64,000 nt of DNA, taken from NCBI GenBank assembly GCA_020631735.1, contig CM036179.1:26031063-26095062 (forward strand). Direction: 5' to 3'. Every line of letters starts with the position of its first letter. Position 1 is the first letter of the stretch. A program made the translations under genes and the position numbers. This document shows, one piece after another, positions 22,807 to 34,178 of this stretch. This DNA comes from Saccharum officinarum (lineage: Eukaryota; Streptophyta; Magnoliopsida; Poales; Poaceae). The notes below the pieces were generated by a model. That model made no database searches. It was not told the origin of the DNA and saw only the letters and a program-made list of their open reading frames with translations.

Positions 22807-25800
22807 TCAACTCATGTTGGAGAAGTCAAGTATGTTCAACTCATTCTTTAGCTTGTGAAATCTCTTCTCATCAAGTGGCTTGGTGAATAGATCGGCTAAT
22901 TGATCTTCGGTGCCCACACTCTCAATAGCAATGTCACCCTTTTGTTGATGATCTCTAATAAATGATGACGAACATCAATATGCTTTGTTCTTTGATGTTG
23001 AACCGGATTGTTGGTTAGCTTCACGGCACTTTCATTGTCACATAGCAATGGCACATTCTTGAAATTGATTCCAAAATCTTTCAATGTTGCCTTCATCCAC
23101 AAGATTTGTGCACAACAACTACCCGCGGCGATGTATTCGGCTTCAGCGGTAGATAGTGCAATACTATTTTGCTTCTTGGATGACCATGAGACAAGTGATC
23201 TTCCCAACAATTGACAAGTCCCGGAAGTGCTCTTTCTCTCCACTTTGTCACCGGCATAGTCGGAATCCGAATATCCAACTAGCTCAAAGCTTGCACCTTT
23301 GGGATACCATAATCCAACATCTTGTGTATGCTTTAAGTACCTCAATATTCTCTTTGTTGCCTTCAAATGACTTTCTCTTGGTGAGGCTTGAAATCTTGCA
23401 CACATGCATACACTAAACATCACATCGGGCCTTGATGCCGTCACATAGAGTAGGCTACCAATCATTGATCTATATAGCTTTTGATCCACCATGTTGCCAT
23501 TCTTGTCACTATCCAAGCTTCCACTAGTGCTCATTGGAGTAGTGATTCCTTTTGCATCTTCCATACCAAACTTCTTTAGCATATCCTTTATGTATTTGGT
23601 TTGGCTTACAAATGTTCCTTCCTTCATTTGTTTAATTTGAAGTCCAAGAAAGAAACTAAGTTCACCAATCATTGACATTTCAAATTCCTTTGCCATCATT
23701 TTCCCAAACTCATCACAATAATCTTGATTGGTTGAACCGAATATGATATCATCAACATATATTTGCAACACAAACAAGTCTTTCCCAATCTTCTTGGTGA
23801 ATAGTGTTGTATCAACTTTGCCCATGACAAATCCTTTGGATAGCAAGAAGTTCCTCAATCTTTCATACCATGCTCTAGGTGCTTGCTTCAATCCATACAA
23901 AGCCTTCCTTAACTTGTATACATGATTGGGTTTCTTGTCATCTTCAAAACCGGGAGGTTGCTCCACATACACCTCCTCTTGGATGTACCCATTGAGAAAT
24001 GCACTCTTCACATCCATTTGATATAGCTTGATATTGTGAGCACAAGCATAGGCAAGTAAGATCCTAATTGCTTCCAATCTTGCAACCGGGGCATAAGTTT
24101 CACCAAAGTCAAGACCCTCTATTTGTGTGTAACCTTGAGCCACTAGTCTTGCTTTGTTCCTTACTACTATCCCATCTTGATCTTGCTTGTTGCGAAAGAC
24201 CCATCTTGTTCCAATGACATTGTGATCCTTAGGCCTCTCAACTAGTTCCCATACTTCATTTCTCTTGAAGTTGTTGAGCTCTTCATGCATTGCATTTACC
24301 CAATCCGGATCTCTCAATGCTCTATCAATGTCCTTGGGTTCTTCCATTGACACAAAAGAAGAGTGAGCACAAAAAGATGTCAATCTTGATCTAGTTTGAA
24401 CTCCCCTTTGTATGTCACCAATGATGGAATCCAATGGATGGTCTCTTGCAATGTTAGTTGGTTGAAGCACTTGGACTTGATTGCTTGGATGTTGATGTTG
24501 ATCATGAGTTGGAGATGATGAACTAGCCACTTGTTGATCTTGTTGCACTTGAGATGATGTACTAGCTTGATTTTGCATTAGAGAACCACTAGCTTGTGTA
24601 ATTGGACTTTGGAGCACTTGATCTTTGTTGTCATCCACATCAATCACTTGCTTTGGCCTAATATCACCAATATCCATTTCTTTCATAGCATTGGTCAATT
24701 GAGTTCCTCTCACATCATCCAAGTTATCTTCTTCATCTTGAGAACCATTTGTTTCATCAAACTCAACATCATGCACTTCTTCAAGTTGACCACTAGCCAA
24801 ATTCCAAACTCTATAAGCTTTGCTAGTAGTTGAGTAACCAAGTAGGAATCCTTCATCACATTTCTTCTCAAACTTGCTCAATCTAGTGCCCTTCTTCAAG
24901 ATGTAGCATTTGCAACCAAATACCCGAAAGTATGCAATGTTGGGCTTTCTTCCATTTAAGATCTCATATGGTGTCTTCTCTAGAAACTTGTGGCAATAGA
25001 GGCGGTTGCTATAGAAGCAAGCCGTGTTGATTGCTTCGGCCCAAAATGAATGACTCACATTATACTCATTCAACATTGATCTTGCCATATCAATTAAGGT
25101 TCTATTCTTCCTCTCAACTAAGCCATTTGATTGAGGTGTATACTTGGCCGAGAATTGATGCTTGATTCCAAGCTCATCACATAGCTCATCAACTCTTGTG
25201 TTTCTAAACTCACTTCCATTGTCACTTCTTACTTTCTTGATTGTGGTCTCAAACTCATTTTGCACTCTCTTGATGAACTTCTTGAATATGTCAAATACAT
25301 CACTCTTGTCCATAAGAAAGAATACCCATGTGTATCTAGTGAAATCATCCACAATCACAAAGCCATACTTGTTGCCACCAATGCTTGTGTATGTAGTTGG
25401 CCCAAATAGATCCATGTGCAACAACTCAAATGCCTTGGAAGTACTCATAATGCTCTTCAATGGATGAGTGTTGCCTACTTGCTTTCGGCTTGACATGCAC
25501 TACATAGCTTATCTTTCTCAAATGTGACATCCTTCAAGCCTCTAACTAAGTCATGCTTCACTAACTTGTTCAATTGCTTCATGCCAACATGACCAAGTCT
25601 TCTATGCCATAACCAACCCATACTTGATTTGGTGAGCAAGCATGTTGAAAGTTGAGTGTCACTAGCATTGAAATCAACCAAGTATAGATTCTCATATCTA
25701 AAGCCTTTGAAGATCAAGTTAGAGCCATCAACACTAACTATCTCCACATCATCAACACCAAATATGCACTTGAAACCAAGATCACACAATTGAGCAACCG

Positions 25801-26035
25801 AGAGAAGATTGAAGTTCAACTTTTCAACTAAGAGCACATTGGAAATGCTATGATCATTTGAGATTGCAATCCTTCCAAGAGCCTTTACATCACCCTTGCT
25901 ATTGTCACCAAATGTGATACTATCAATGCCACTATCATTTGATTTGAGAGAGTTGAACATTCTTGAATCACCGGTCATATGTTGAGAGCACCCACTATCA
26001 AGCACCCAATGCCTTCCTCCGGCCTTGTAATTTAC
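22807..26035 (-). pseudogene. pol: pol of element 2 (near-intact, two one-base losses)
   Basis: Minus-strand Copia polyprotein. It has the protease motif VLDSGCSQHMTG near 26005, the integrase HHCC region (HRRLGHVG..CSACQA) near 25510-25600, the integrase core ([26 protein letters not shown]), the RT with YVDDIIFG at about 23735-23760, and RNase H ([11 protein letters not shown]). The main uninterrupted frame is 25496-22896. A one-base loss at about 25495 (CCGG to CCG) splits protease and integrase, and one near 22960 (TTTT to TTT) cuts off the RNase H tail, which continues in another frame (LADLFTKPL) to a TGA at 22807. No nonsense mutation. The two lesions look like isolated indels in an otherwise functional frame. 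Confidence 0.88.
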
Positions 26036-26047
26036 CTACAAAACAAT

Positions 26048-28245
26048 TTAATGTCTTTTAGGTACCCATACTTGCTTGGGTCCTTGGAGGTTAGTAACTA
26101 AGCTCTTTGGTACCCAAATGGCCTTCTTCTTTGGACCCACAATTGGTGTACCAACAAACTTAGCATGCACACCTTTCTCACCCTTGGTAAGCACATAACA
26201 AGAATCAAAAGGAATGTAATCCATTTTAGCATGAAACTTGTTGTTGTTCTTGTTCATTTTATTACAATTAATCTCTAGATGCCCAACTTGCTTGCATCTA
26301 TTGCAATAACGACCATTGCTCTTCACAAAGCGAGGCTTTGGAGTAGCAAAGGCCGCCTTGCCCTTCTTGGAGTATAGCCCAAACCCTCTTTGTTAAGAGA
26401 GAACCTTTGGCTACCCAAGCATTTTAGCAAGCGGGCATCCCCACCATAGGCATTGCCTAATGCGCGGGTGAGATCATCCACCTCTCTCTTGAGAGTCTCA
26501 TTCTCAACCACAAGTGATGAATCACTAGTAGTAGAGATAGAGTTGGTTGTGGTGGATGATGATGAGCTACATGAAGCATTAGTAGGACCAACAAATAAAG
26601 AATCATCAATAATATCACATGTTAGTCCAATATCACAAGTGACAATCACTTGCTCCTCCTTAGCTTCCTTCATGAACTTCTCCAACTTGAGGTCCTTTTC
26701 CTTGATGAGCTCAAGTAGAGTGGAGTGGGCTTCCTTAAGCCTAGTGTGAGCAATTTCAAGATCCTCGTGGTCTTCCTTTAGACACTCACGAGAGGCCTCT
26801 AGCTCATCAAAGGATTTCCTAAGAGCTTTGAGCTCTTGTTCAATTCCTTTGCACTCCTTACTCTTTTTGAGAGCAACAAGCTCCTCCATCAAGGCATCAT
26901 TTTCATTGCTCTTGGCAATGAGCTCTTGTTCCAAGATTTTGTATTTCTTGGTGGTCCTCTTGTAGCCTTTGCTCATTTGATCTATTATGCCCAATAGATC
27001 ATCCTTGGAGTAGTCCTCATCCTCCTCATCATCACTCCTACAACCATCACTAGCACAAGAATCATCATCACTATCATCATATTTTACCTTGGTAGGCTTG
27101 GCCATAAGGCATGTCGATGTAGTGTCGAAGATGGATGGCTTGTTGGAGAGGGCGATGCTTGCAATGGCTCGCCGAGTGGTCCTCTCATCATCACTAGAGC
27201 TTTCATCATCATCACTATCGGAGTTGTCACTATCCCAAGTGACCACATAACCACCACCCTTCTTCTTGTTGTTGAATGTGAAGCTCTTCTTTGCTTTCTT
27301 CTCCTTCTCTTTCTTATCCTTCTTGTTCTTCTTGAGCTTCAAGTCCCCATTATGAAATCTCTTATCTTCATAGGGGCAATCCGCCACTATATGATCGGGG
27401 CTATTGCAATTGTAGCAAAGGTCTTTGCCTTTATAGTGTCTCTCCTCTTCCTTGCCCCATATCCTTTCTTCTTCATGAACCTTCCCATCTTGTGCACTAG
27501 GAGGGCCATGGTCTCATTATCGAATGGATCATCATCATCGCTCTCCACCTTGCTCTTGCCCTTAGAAGATGAAGCCTTGAATGCAATGGGCTTCTCTTGC
27601 TTGACCTTGGTCTCCTTCTTCTCTTCTACCTCATCTTCATCATCATTGTATTGGGCATCGGTCATTATATCTCCAAGCACATCGGTTGGTTTGACCTTGT
27701 CCAATCCCTCTCTAAAGATCATTCTTCTCAAGGTGGCAAACTTCTTGGGTAAGCACATCAAGAACTTGTGTGAGAAGTCCTTGTCCTCAACCTTCTCTCC
27801 AAGCCCCTTGAGATCATTGACAATGACTTGGAGCCTATAGAACATCTCCAGGATGGATTCATCATCCTTCATCTTGAAAGTGGAGAACTTGTCCTTGAGC
27901 ATATATAGCTTGGCACTTTTTACCTTTGAAGTGCCTTCATATGTTTCTTCAAGCCTTATCCAAAGCTTATTTGCCTTTTCAAGATCTTTGATTTGCTCAA
28001 ATACTTTGTCATCAATGGCACGGTAGATTATGTCAAGTGCCACCGTGTTGCATTGTTTGTTGATGCGGTCATTGGGAGTGAGATTTTCCTCATCAAGAAT
28101 GATGTATCCTTCTTTGGTCACATCCAAACCTTCTCATGTATATTGCCTAGGTATTGCTTCATATTCCTTTTCCAATGATCAAAGGAAGAGACACCATCAA
28201 AGAATGGAGGCTTGCCATTAACATGATTGAACATAACTTGAGCCA
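26048..28245 (-). pseudogene. gag: gag of element 2 (frameshifted)
   Basis: It starts at the minus-strand ATG at 28245-28243 (MAQVMFNHVNGKPPFFDG), then the UBN2-like gag domain, a CCHC knuckle near 27405 (CYNCNSPDHIVADC), a Lys-rich and Asp/Ser-rich linker, a long coiled coil (about 27000-26640) and a second knuckle near 26300 (YCNRCKQVGHLEINC), ending at 26048. One-base losses occur near 28130 (GGG to GG), near 27410, and between 26390 and 26330. The main surviving frames are 28127-27387, 27387-26323 and 26326-26048. It would form the particle shell if the frame were continuous. Confidence 0.82.
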
Positions 28246-28283
28246 TCTTACACCGAGGTTGTTAAGCCTTACAAACGGTGACC

Positions 28284-28300
28284 ACGGCTCCGATACCACT
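28284..28300 (-). other. Primer-binding site (element 2)
   Basis: On the minus strand AGTGGTATCGGAGCCGT follows the LTR end ACCTTTCA. It matches the initiator-Met tRNA complement TGGTATCAGAGC with one change. Confidence 0.65.
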
Positions 28301-29258
28301 TGAAAGGTCTTGATGGCTAGAGGGGGTGAATAGCCTTTTAAAAATTTCTATAAAGACAAGCTAAACAAGTTTATCAATATAACAAGTAGCGAGATGTGAG
28401 TTTTGCTTAGCCTACGGGGTGTTTGCAAGCCACCTAACTAATTCATAATTCTAGTATATTTGCACTCAACCGCACAAAGTCAAACCGAGAAGGTAACTAC
28501 AACTACAACTAGCAAGCTACACAAAGGAGCTACTCTAGCAAAGCTAACTAGCTAGCAAAGATAACTAAGAAGGTAATGCGGAGTTGAGTTAGGAGAGTTT
28601 CACCGAGGGGCGAAGTATTGAGCCAACCAATATGATCAACAATGAATACCAAGACAACCGAACACAGAGATCAATCAATCACAATATGAAAGTGATGACA
28701 CGAAGATTTATCCCGAGGTTCACGTGCTTGCCGGCACGCTAGTCCCTGTTGTGTCCCTCTTCACCACGTGGTTCGGTGGCTAATCAGTCTCACACCGAGC
28801 CTCTCAAAAGGCGCCACAAGAACCTACCAAATGGCAAAAGGTTGCAAATGACACAAGCAATTCACTAACGTTTCTTTGGCGCTTCGCCGAGGTAGGCACA
28901 AACCCCTCACAATCACCGGAGGTGGCCAAGAACAATCACCAACTCTTGCCAACGCCTCCAAGCTGCTCCAAGCCATCTAGGTGGCGGCAACCACCAAGAG
29001 AAATAAGAATCCCGCAGCAAATCAACCACCAAGTGCCAACTAGATGCAATCTCACAATGCAAATGCACTTGGATCACTCAATCTCACTTCGAATATGCAA
29101 AGAAGCAAGAGAGAGGAGTGGGAGGGGAGTTGCTTAGCTCAAAGTGCTCACAAGTATGTTAAATGTTCAAGAGATAGAGCCTTGAGCCGGCCAACGAGTA
29201 TTTATAGATGTACCCCTTCGAATATAGCCGTTAGAAACTTGAAACAGCCGAAGTCGTG
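28301..29258 (-). repeat. 5' LTR of element 2, truncated
   Basis: Nearly identical to 19758-20712. Homology stops at GTCGTGCT (about 29258), where the sequence switches to gag text of element 1. About 0.95 kb of LTR, including the palindrome array, is missing. Confidence 0.8.
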
Positions 29259-29951
29259 CTCACCGACATTGAGTCATCATGTGAGTCCTCCGGCGATGAG
29301 AGCGACGATGAGAAAGAGAAGGTTGCCCATTTGTGATTGAGCCATCATCATCTTCACCGACATCTTCATCACCACCTTCACCGCCACCTTCACCATCATC
29401 GTCCACTTCTCACCTATGCCTTATGGCCAAGGATGAATGAAAGGTACAAAACAATGAGAGTGATGATGATGATAGTGATAGTGATGATGAATATGATGCA
29501 CCTTCTTATGATGAACTTGTAAAATTGTTGAACAAATACTCTAAAGTCATAAGAAGAACTAGAAATGAAAATGATGAGCTCCAAAATGAAAATGACTCAC
29601 TCTCATCTAATCTTGAGAATGCACAAAAAACTAGTGATGAGCTCAAAGATCAAAATGAAATTATGTCTTTTACTCTCAAGGAGCTCAAAACTTCTAACAA
29701 AGAGCTTAGAGACAAACATGATAAACTTGAGAAGAAGCATGATGAGCTCAACACTAGGCACAACTTGCTAAAAGACAAATATACGACATTGAAAATCAAT
29801 TATGATAGTCTTATTGTTGCTAATGATCTTTCTCTTGAGACACATGATGCTACTAACCAAGTTGTTAAGATTGATATAGCTACATCATGTGATGACTTGA
29901 TTATTGAGAGCATTGAGCAAGGCTCTAGTGGCAAAGGCAAGAATGTGGTTA
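29259..29951 (+). pseudogene. gag: Misplaced gag fragment of element-1 type
   Basis: Almost identical to 11475-12174, the coiled-coil part of the element-1 gag (compare the run from LLNKYSKVIRRTRNENDEL). It has no start, no knuckle and no pol behind it. Upstream it joins LTR sequence of element 2, downstream it joins LTR sequence of element 1. Small differences from the 11.5-kb copy show it is not an assembly duplicate of exactly that stretch. Confidence 0.8.
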
Positions 29952-30756
29952 AGTTCGACCGGCGCGTCTGGTCACGTCGACCGGCACGTCCGGTCAGTGC
30001 GTATTTTGCTGAGTTGGCAGGTAACGGTTGGATTTGACTGTGGGGTGTATAAATACATCCCCTCCACCTCTTTTGGAGGTCTCTTGCTCATTTGTTCAGC
30101 TGAGAAACACCTTTCAAGTGCAAGGAAGTGCAAGAGCTCTAATGAGGGTAGTGATTTGAGAATCAAAGTTTGAGAATCCCTCATTAGTGACTAGGGAGTA
30201 GCAAGTGTGCATCCACCTTCTCATTAGGCTTGTTGTGGTCAAGTGAGAGTTCTAGCTTGTTACTCTTGGTGATCGCCATCACCTAGACGGCTTGGTGGTG
30301 ATTGGGAGTTTGGTGATCATCCGGCGAGCTTGTGGATGACCCAACTCATCTTGTGAGCGGTTTTGGGCGATTCATCGTGACAGAGTGTCAAAGAATCAGC
30401 CCATAGAGAGCACTTGATCCTTGTGCGGATCAAGGGGAGCTACACCTTGTGCGGGTGCTCCAACGAGGACTAGTGGGGAGTGGCGACTCTCCGATACCTC
30501 GGGAAAACATCGCCGTGTTCCTAACCCTTACTTTCAAGCATTTACTTTCTTGTATTACTTTCATTGCTTGGTTTACTTTCTAGAATTGCCATGCTAGACT
30601 AGGATTGAAACTTAGGGTGCAAAACTTTTTACCGGTAGAATCATAAGGAACACTAGTAGGCACTAGGGATGAACTTTGGCTTGTAGGATTTAATTCTTGC
30701 AATTAATTTTTAGAAAAGTCCAATTCACCCCTCTCTTGGGCATCTTGATCCTTTCA
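29952..30756 (+). repeat. 3' LTR of element 1, 5'-truncated
   Basis: Matches 9556-10366, the last half of the 5' LTR, including TATA at 30048-30055 and the CCTTTCA end. It is followed by the CTAAT target duplication. It begins at GTTCGACCGGCGCG, inside the palindrome array, joined to gag text. Confidence 0.85.
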
Positions 30757-30837
30757 CTAATCATGGATGCTTTGCGGTGCAATATGATGACATGGCAAAT
30801 TATTTAGTCACTATAACACCAGAGGTGTTACAGCTAC

Positions 30838-31620
30838 ACCGGCTCGACGCAGCCTAGCGCCGCCCGTGCTTCCCGACCGCGGACCTCAGCCTTAGCCGCA
30901 GGCAGTAGGGTGGCACCACGGGTGGCGCGTTCACCGGCGTCTGGCATCGTCGTACGTTGGCTCCTGCGCGCGCTCTTGCCGCTGTGTTTGCTGGNNNNNN
31001 NNNNNNNNNNNNNNNNNNNNNNNNNNNNNNNNNNNNNNNNNNNNNNNNNNNNNNNNNNNNNNNNNNNNNNNNNNNNNNNNNNNNNNNNNNNNNNAGACAC
31101 AGAATGTACTCCGTCGCTTTTCCCCCCCGTCCTGTGACGTGCTAATCTCATTCGTCTCACTCTGCCATACACATGCGAAGATCTGATTCAAGTGACTCCA
31201 ACTTGGTTAATTTTCTCGCTTACTTTTTCGGGACACTTTTAGTAAGGGACATGCTATATCCTGAAATTTAGTCTTTTTTATGTTCCACCTATGTCAGATG
31301 TTGTGTTGCAAATTCAAGCCTTCTATCTCGGTCTTATGCCCTTCTCCACTTAAAAAACACTCTTTGGAGGCACTTTACTACACGCATTTTATAGTTTGGC
31401 TGAAAGCTTCATGTTGTAATATAAGTTGTGGGATTTCCGTTCAGCCTCCGACCCCTCGTGCGGGGCGAGCAATGGTGCAGGACGACGAACTCAAATATGA
31501 TACTATTGCAAAAGACAAGGTAGTCATACACGTGCTCATCAATCACGTGGCCTAGATGCGTTCAGTGACCAAGGAGAGGGAGATCGAGGGAAGGGAGAGG
31601 GAACGAGAGAGAGATAGAGG
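30838..31620. other. Non-genic sequence with 100-N gap
   Basis: GC-rich sequence to 30994, then 100 N (30995-31094), a conventional scaffold gap of unknown true size, then mixed sequence. Open frames crossing the gap consist of N and are not genes. Confidence 0.8.
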
Positions 31621-31710
31621 CCCTGTTCACTTGAACTTACGAGACATGGTACAATGTTTTTCTCTCATAACAATATAGCATCAGCCGTAGAAACCATCAT
31701 CCGAACAGGG
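31621..31710. mobile_element. Short MITE
   Basis: CCCTGTTC at 31621 and GAACAGGG ending at 31710 form terminal inverted repeats of a 90-bp block. The CCCTGTTC start is shared with common grass MITEs. No firm target duplication. Confidence 0.5.
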
Positions 31711-32500
31711 AGAGAGGGGGTGTGGAGAGATAGGAGTGGAACGGCCAAATGAGAGAGACATAAAGTTGACCAAATTTAAGTGTAGCTGATTAAAATTTCT
31801 AGTCCGGTGGCATTATCATCGTTGATAAAGGTTAAAAACTGCAATGGTACTAATATTGCATGTTTTCAATACATAGAGGCCATGGTTATCACCGTGAAAG
31901 CACGATGTTAGTACCATTGCAGACAATGATATGTCTTTTTTTTTTACAAACTGAGAGTGATGATATCTTATTCATGTCTGTTTTAAAACAACTGGTAGTG
32001 ATATAGCCAGCAATATTGACCGTTTATATGTGGCTTTATCCATTGCAGCGAGCCAATTCGGCTTGCTTGATTTAACGAGGAAAAACTTGGTTGCACACAG
32101 CTCAAGACAATGCGCCAAGAAAACCAAACATGTTTTTTCGCCATCTTTTGTCTGGATAAGGCGAGACGAGGCCCACTCGTGGAACCAAAACGTGCTCTAA
32201 GATGCAAGAAGTATGTTTTTTTATGAAATTATACGATCAACAAATTTTACATTCTGATATTGTATTTCTAGGCTAAATTATATGCAACATTAGATCAACC
32301 GGCGATTGGTTGTTTCGTTATCTTAATAAAATACTAGCTAGAAAGTAGGACTGGTGGCTACTCGCAGTGTCAACCCAACTGATTATCTAGGAACTGTTTG
32401 AATGCTATGATGGAGAAGGAAAACTGCACTGATCTGCACTAGGAGTCTAGCACTACTTTGTTTACGACTCGTGGAGAAATTAAAGAAAAGTTGGAGGTTG
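31711..32500. other. Intergenic DNA, no gene seen
   Basis: AT-rich, no coding frame with gene character, no clear element ends. Confidence 0.45.
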
Positions 32501-32508
32501 GTCGACGA

Positions 32509-33929
32509 CAGTGACGGAGCTGCCCTAGGGCGTGGTGGGGCGGCCGCCCCAGCTACCGACGCCGTAGCCTCAGACCCCAGACCCCCTCTTCTGCCCTATC
32601 TCCGGTGACCAGGTGCCCCTGCGCGAGTGCGACGCCATGGCGACGGCGACTGTGGCGACGAACAATAGCCTCGAGCGGTTGTAACCAGTTCCGATCCCTC
32701 CTGCCTCCTGGGCCTTTTTTCCCAGTTAAGTTTAGCCCAGTTGTAAAGGCCCAAATTTGGTGCCCAAATCCCCAGTTCCCAAATCGAGCGCATCCTCACC
32801 TCACTGGCCGCAAGCCGCATCGAGCCGCGCCGCACTCCTGCTTCCGCAAATCCGCATTGAGCACGCGCCGCCGTGCGTCGCGACAGCGCTGCCGCCTCTG
32901 CCGGCCACCAGGCGCCAGCCAACCACTGCCCTGCCGGTGCCGCGGTGCAGCAGCACCCATCCGCCCACCTGCTGACCGACCGCCGCCCGCCGTCAGCCGT
33001 CCGCCCGCCGCCGCTAGGTGCCCAGCGCCCCAGCCCAGGTGTGGTCGCCGTCCATCGAGGTCCGACTGTCCGAGCCTCCGAGGAGCAGGCGAGAAGCCGA
33101 GCAAGAGCTGCCTGCTGCCGAATGCCGATGGAGGGAGAGGGAGGAGGAGAGGAGGAGGGGCGTGAGGTACAGGAACCTGGGCCACCTGGCGTTGGGGCCG
33201 GCCGTGGCCGCGGACAGGTTAGCGGTAGAGCAAGGGAAGCAGCTCCGCCAACATCAGGATTGGGCCGAGGCCGAGGTTCAAGCAGAGGTGTTCCCAGGAG
33301 TGGCATTGGCAAGAACAGCAAACAAAATGGTATTGTTTTATGATTTTATCAGTTCATTAGCATCTCAATTTATCAGAGTATATGCCAATTTGACAAGTAA
33401 TTTTTGTGCAGTCTTGAAGAATTATTTTACAAGTGTGCTACATTGAGAAAGAGATCTTCAAGGAACTTGGTATTGATGAAGTTAAGAAGAGGTTTCAATC
33501 TATGAGAACCCGAAGAGTGAGCTTGCCAAAGAGCCCTCGACGTCAACAACGTTCTTAGTCCTTCACCACTAGTAAGTATATTCTCATAATGTCCACTATT
33601 GCAGTATTGTTTGATGGCTACCATCATTTTATTGTTACTCGCTAAGACACTAATTGATATTCATTCAATCTACAGGTTTCCACTCTTAGTTATTTGTATT
33701 TTGCAATGTATGGATAAATTGATCAAGAACTGCTAGTTTAATCTTCAAATTTAAGGTAACATCTTGTGTTTCTCGTCTACTTTTCGCCATAATGTGTGAT
33801 TGCAGTGTTTTAGCCATGATTTGTGTGATTGTAGTATGATAATGCAGTGCATTGTGAATATGACACCTTTTGGTTCATTTCCTCGTTGAAATTCGCCCCA
33901 CCTATAATTTTTTCCTGGCTCCGTCACTG
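32509..33929 (+). mobile_element. Non-autonomous hAT element
   Basis: Terminal inverted repeats CAGTGACGGAGC at 32509-32520 and GCTCCGTCACTG at 33918-33929. They are flanked by 8-bp direct repeats with one mismatch (GTCGACGA at 32501-32508, GTCGAGGA at 33930-33937), the duplication length typical of hAT. The left half is GC-rich (32590-33300) with overlapping open frames on both strands that I do not trust as genes. The right half has the C-terminal remnant of a hAT transposase. Confidence 0.8.
33430..33558 (+). pseudogene. C-terminal remnant of a hAT-type transposase
   Basis: Frame from about 33430 to the TAG at 33556-33558 reads CYIEKEIFKELGIDEVKKRF and onward to SMRTRR. This resembles the end of the hAT dimerisation region in plant ZMYM1-like/TTF-type zinc-finger transposases, which commonly end in CYIEKE..F..M..RR. 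The catalytic part is absent from the 1.4-kb element, so this is an internally deleted derivative. Confidence 0.55.
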
Positions 33930-34178
33930 GTCGAGGACCTTGGGGCTTGGGGCCTCGGATATGCATATGACTAGACACGCAATACTTGGGCGCTAAGTAA
34001 TGTCACATACATGCAATGAATGGGCGATGAGCCTGTGTTGTTTGATTGATGCACAGTAGCTAGTACTGCTCGACTGGTGAATGATAATGATGTCTGGTAC
34101 TTAAGTGGCTTTACGAAGATATCGAGCTCCTGTATTTTTTTTACCTTTTTCCACGATGATGATCTTTTAAAGGTAAAA

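Larger units (their letters stand above)
19758..29258 (-). mobile_element. Second Sirevirus-like Copia retrotransposon, minus strand (element 2)
   Basis: Reading on the minus strand: a truncated 5' LTR (29258-28301), primer-binding site, gag (28245-26048), pol (26035-22807), a 1.1-kb spacer with several purine tracts, and the 3' LTR (about 21669-19758). The LTR parts that overlap are almost identical and the pol has no premature stop, so it is much younger than element 1, into whose env-like region it is inserted. The right LTR breaks off at 29258 where it joins element-1 gag sequence, so the second target duplication is lost. Confidence 0.85.
8693..30756 (+). mobile_element. Sirevirus-like Ty1/copia retrotransposon with env-like ORF (element 1)
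   Basis: The 5' LTR starts TGAAAGC at 8693 and the partial 3' LTR ends CCTTTCA at 30756. Both outer ends are flanked by the exact duplication CTAAT (8688-8692 and 30757-30761). In order it carries the 5' LTR, a primer-binding site, gag with two CCHC knuckles, a Copia-order pol (protease, integrase, RT, RNase H), a 1.6-kb spacer and an env-like ORF. A second element (19758-29258) and a gag/LTR patch separate the env-like ORF from the 3' LTR. The extra ORF downstream of pol and the large gag with coiled coil place it in the Sirevirus/Maximus lineage. It is not autonomous in its present state. Confidence 0.85.
4599..30832 (-). mobile_element. Outer LTR-derived element (solo LTR or deleted LTR retrotransposon)
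   Basis: The ends are TGTCACA (4599) and TGTTACA (to 30832), i.e. TG..CA in either orientation. They are flanked by the exact 5-bp duplication GCTAC at 4594-4598 and 30833-30837. After removing the inner Copia element (8693-30756 plus one CTAAT copy) only about 4.17 kb remains, and it has no gag or pol motif. It holds an AT-rich half with Gypsy-like non-coding text and a GC-rich island at about 6790-7690. This fits one large solo LTR, but a non-autonomous element with short LTRs is not excluded. Orientation is guessed from TGTAACACC-type grass LTR starts on the minus strand. Confidence 0.6.

Noticed and set aside
30834..31191. Open frames on both strands across 30995-31094
   Set aside because: They are made of the N run translated as unknown residues and are not genes.
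32596..33343. Long overlapping open frames on both strands (over 200 codons on the minus strand)
   Set aside because: GC-rich sequence lowers stop frequency in all frames. No domain, and the block lies inside a hAT element.
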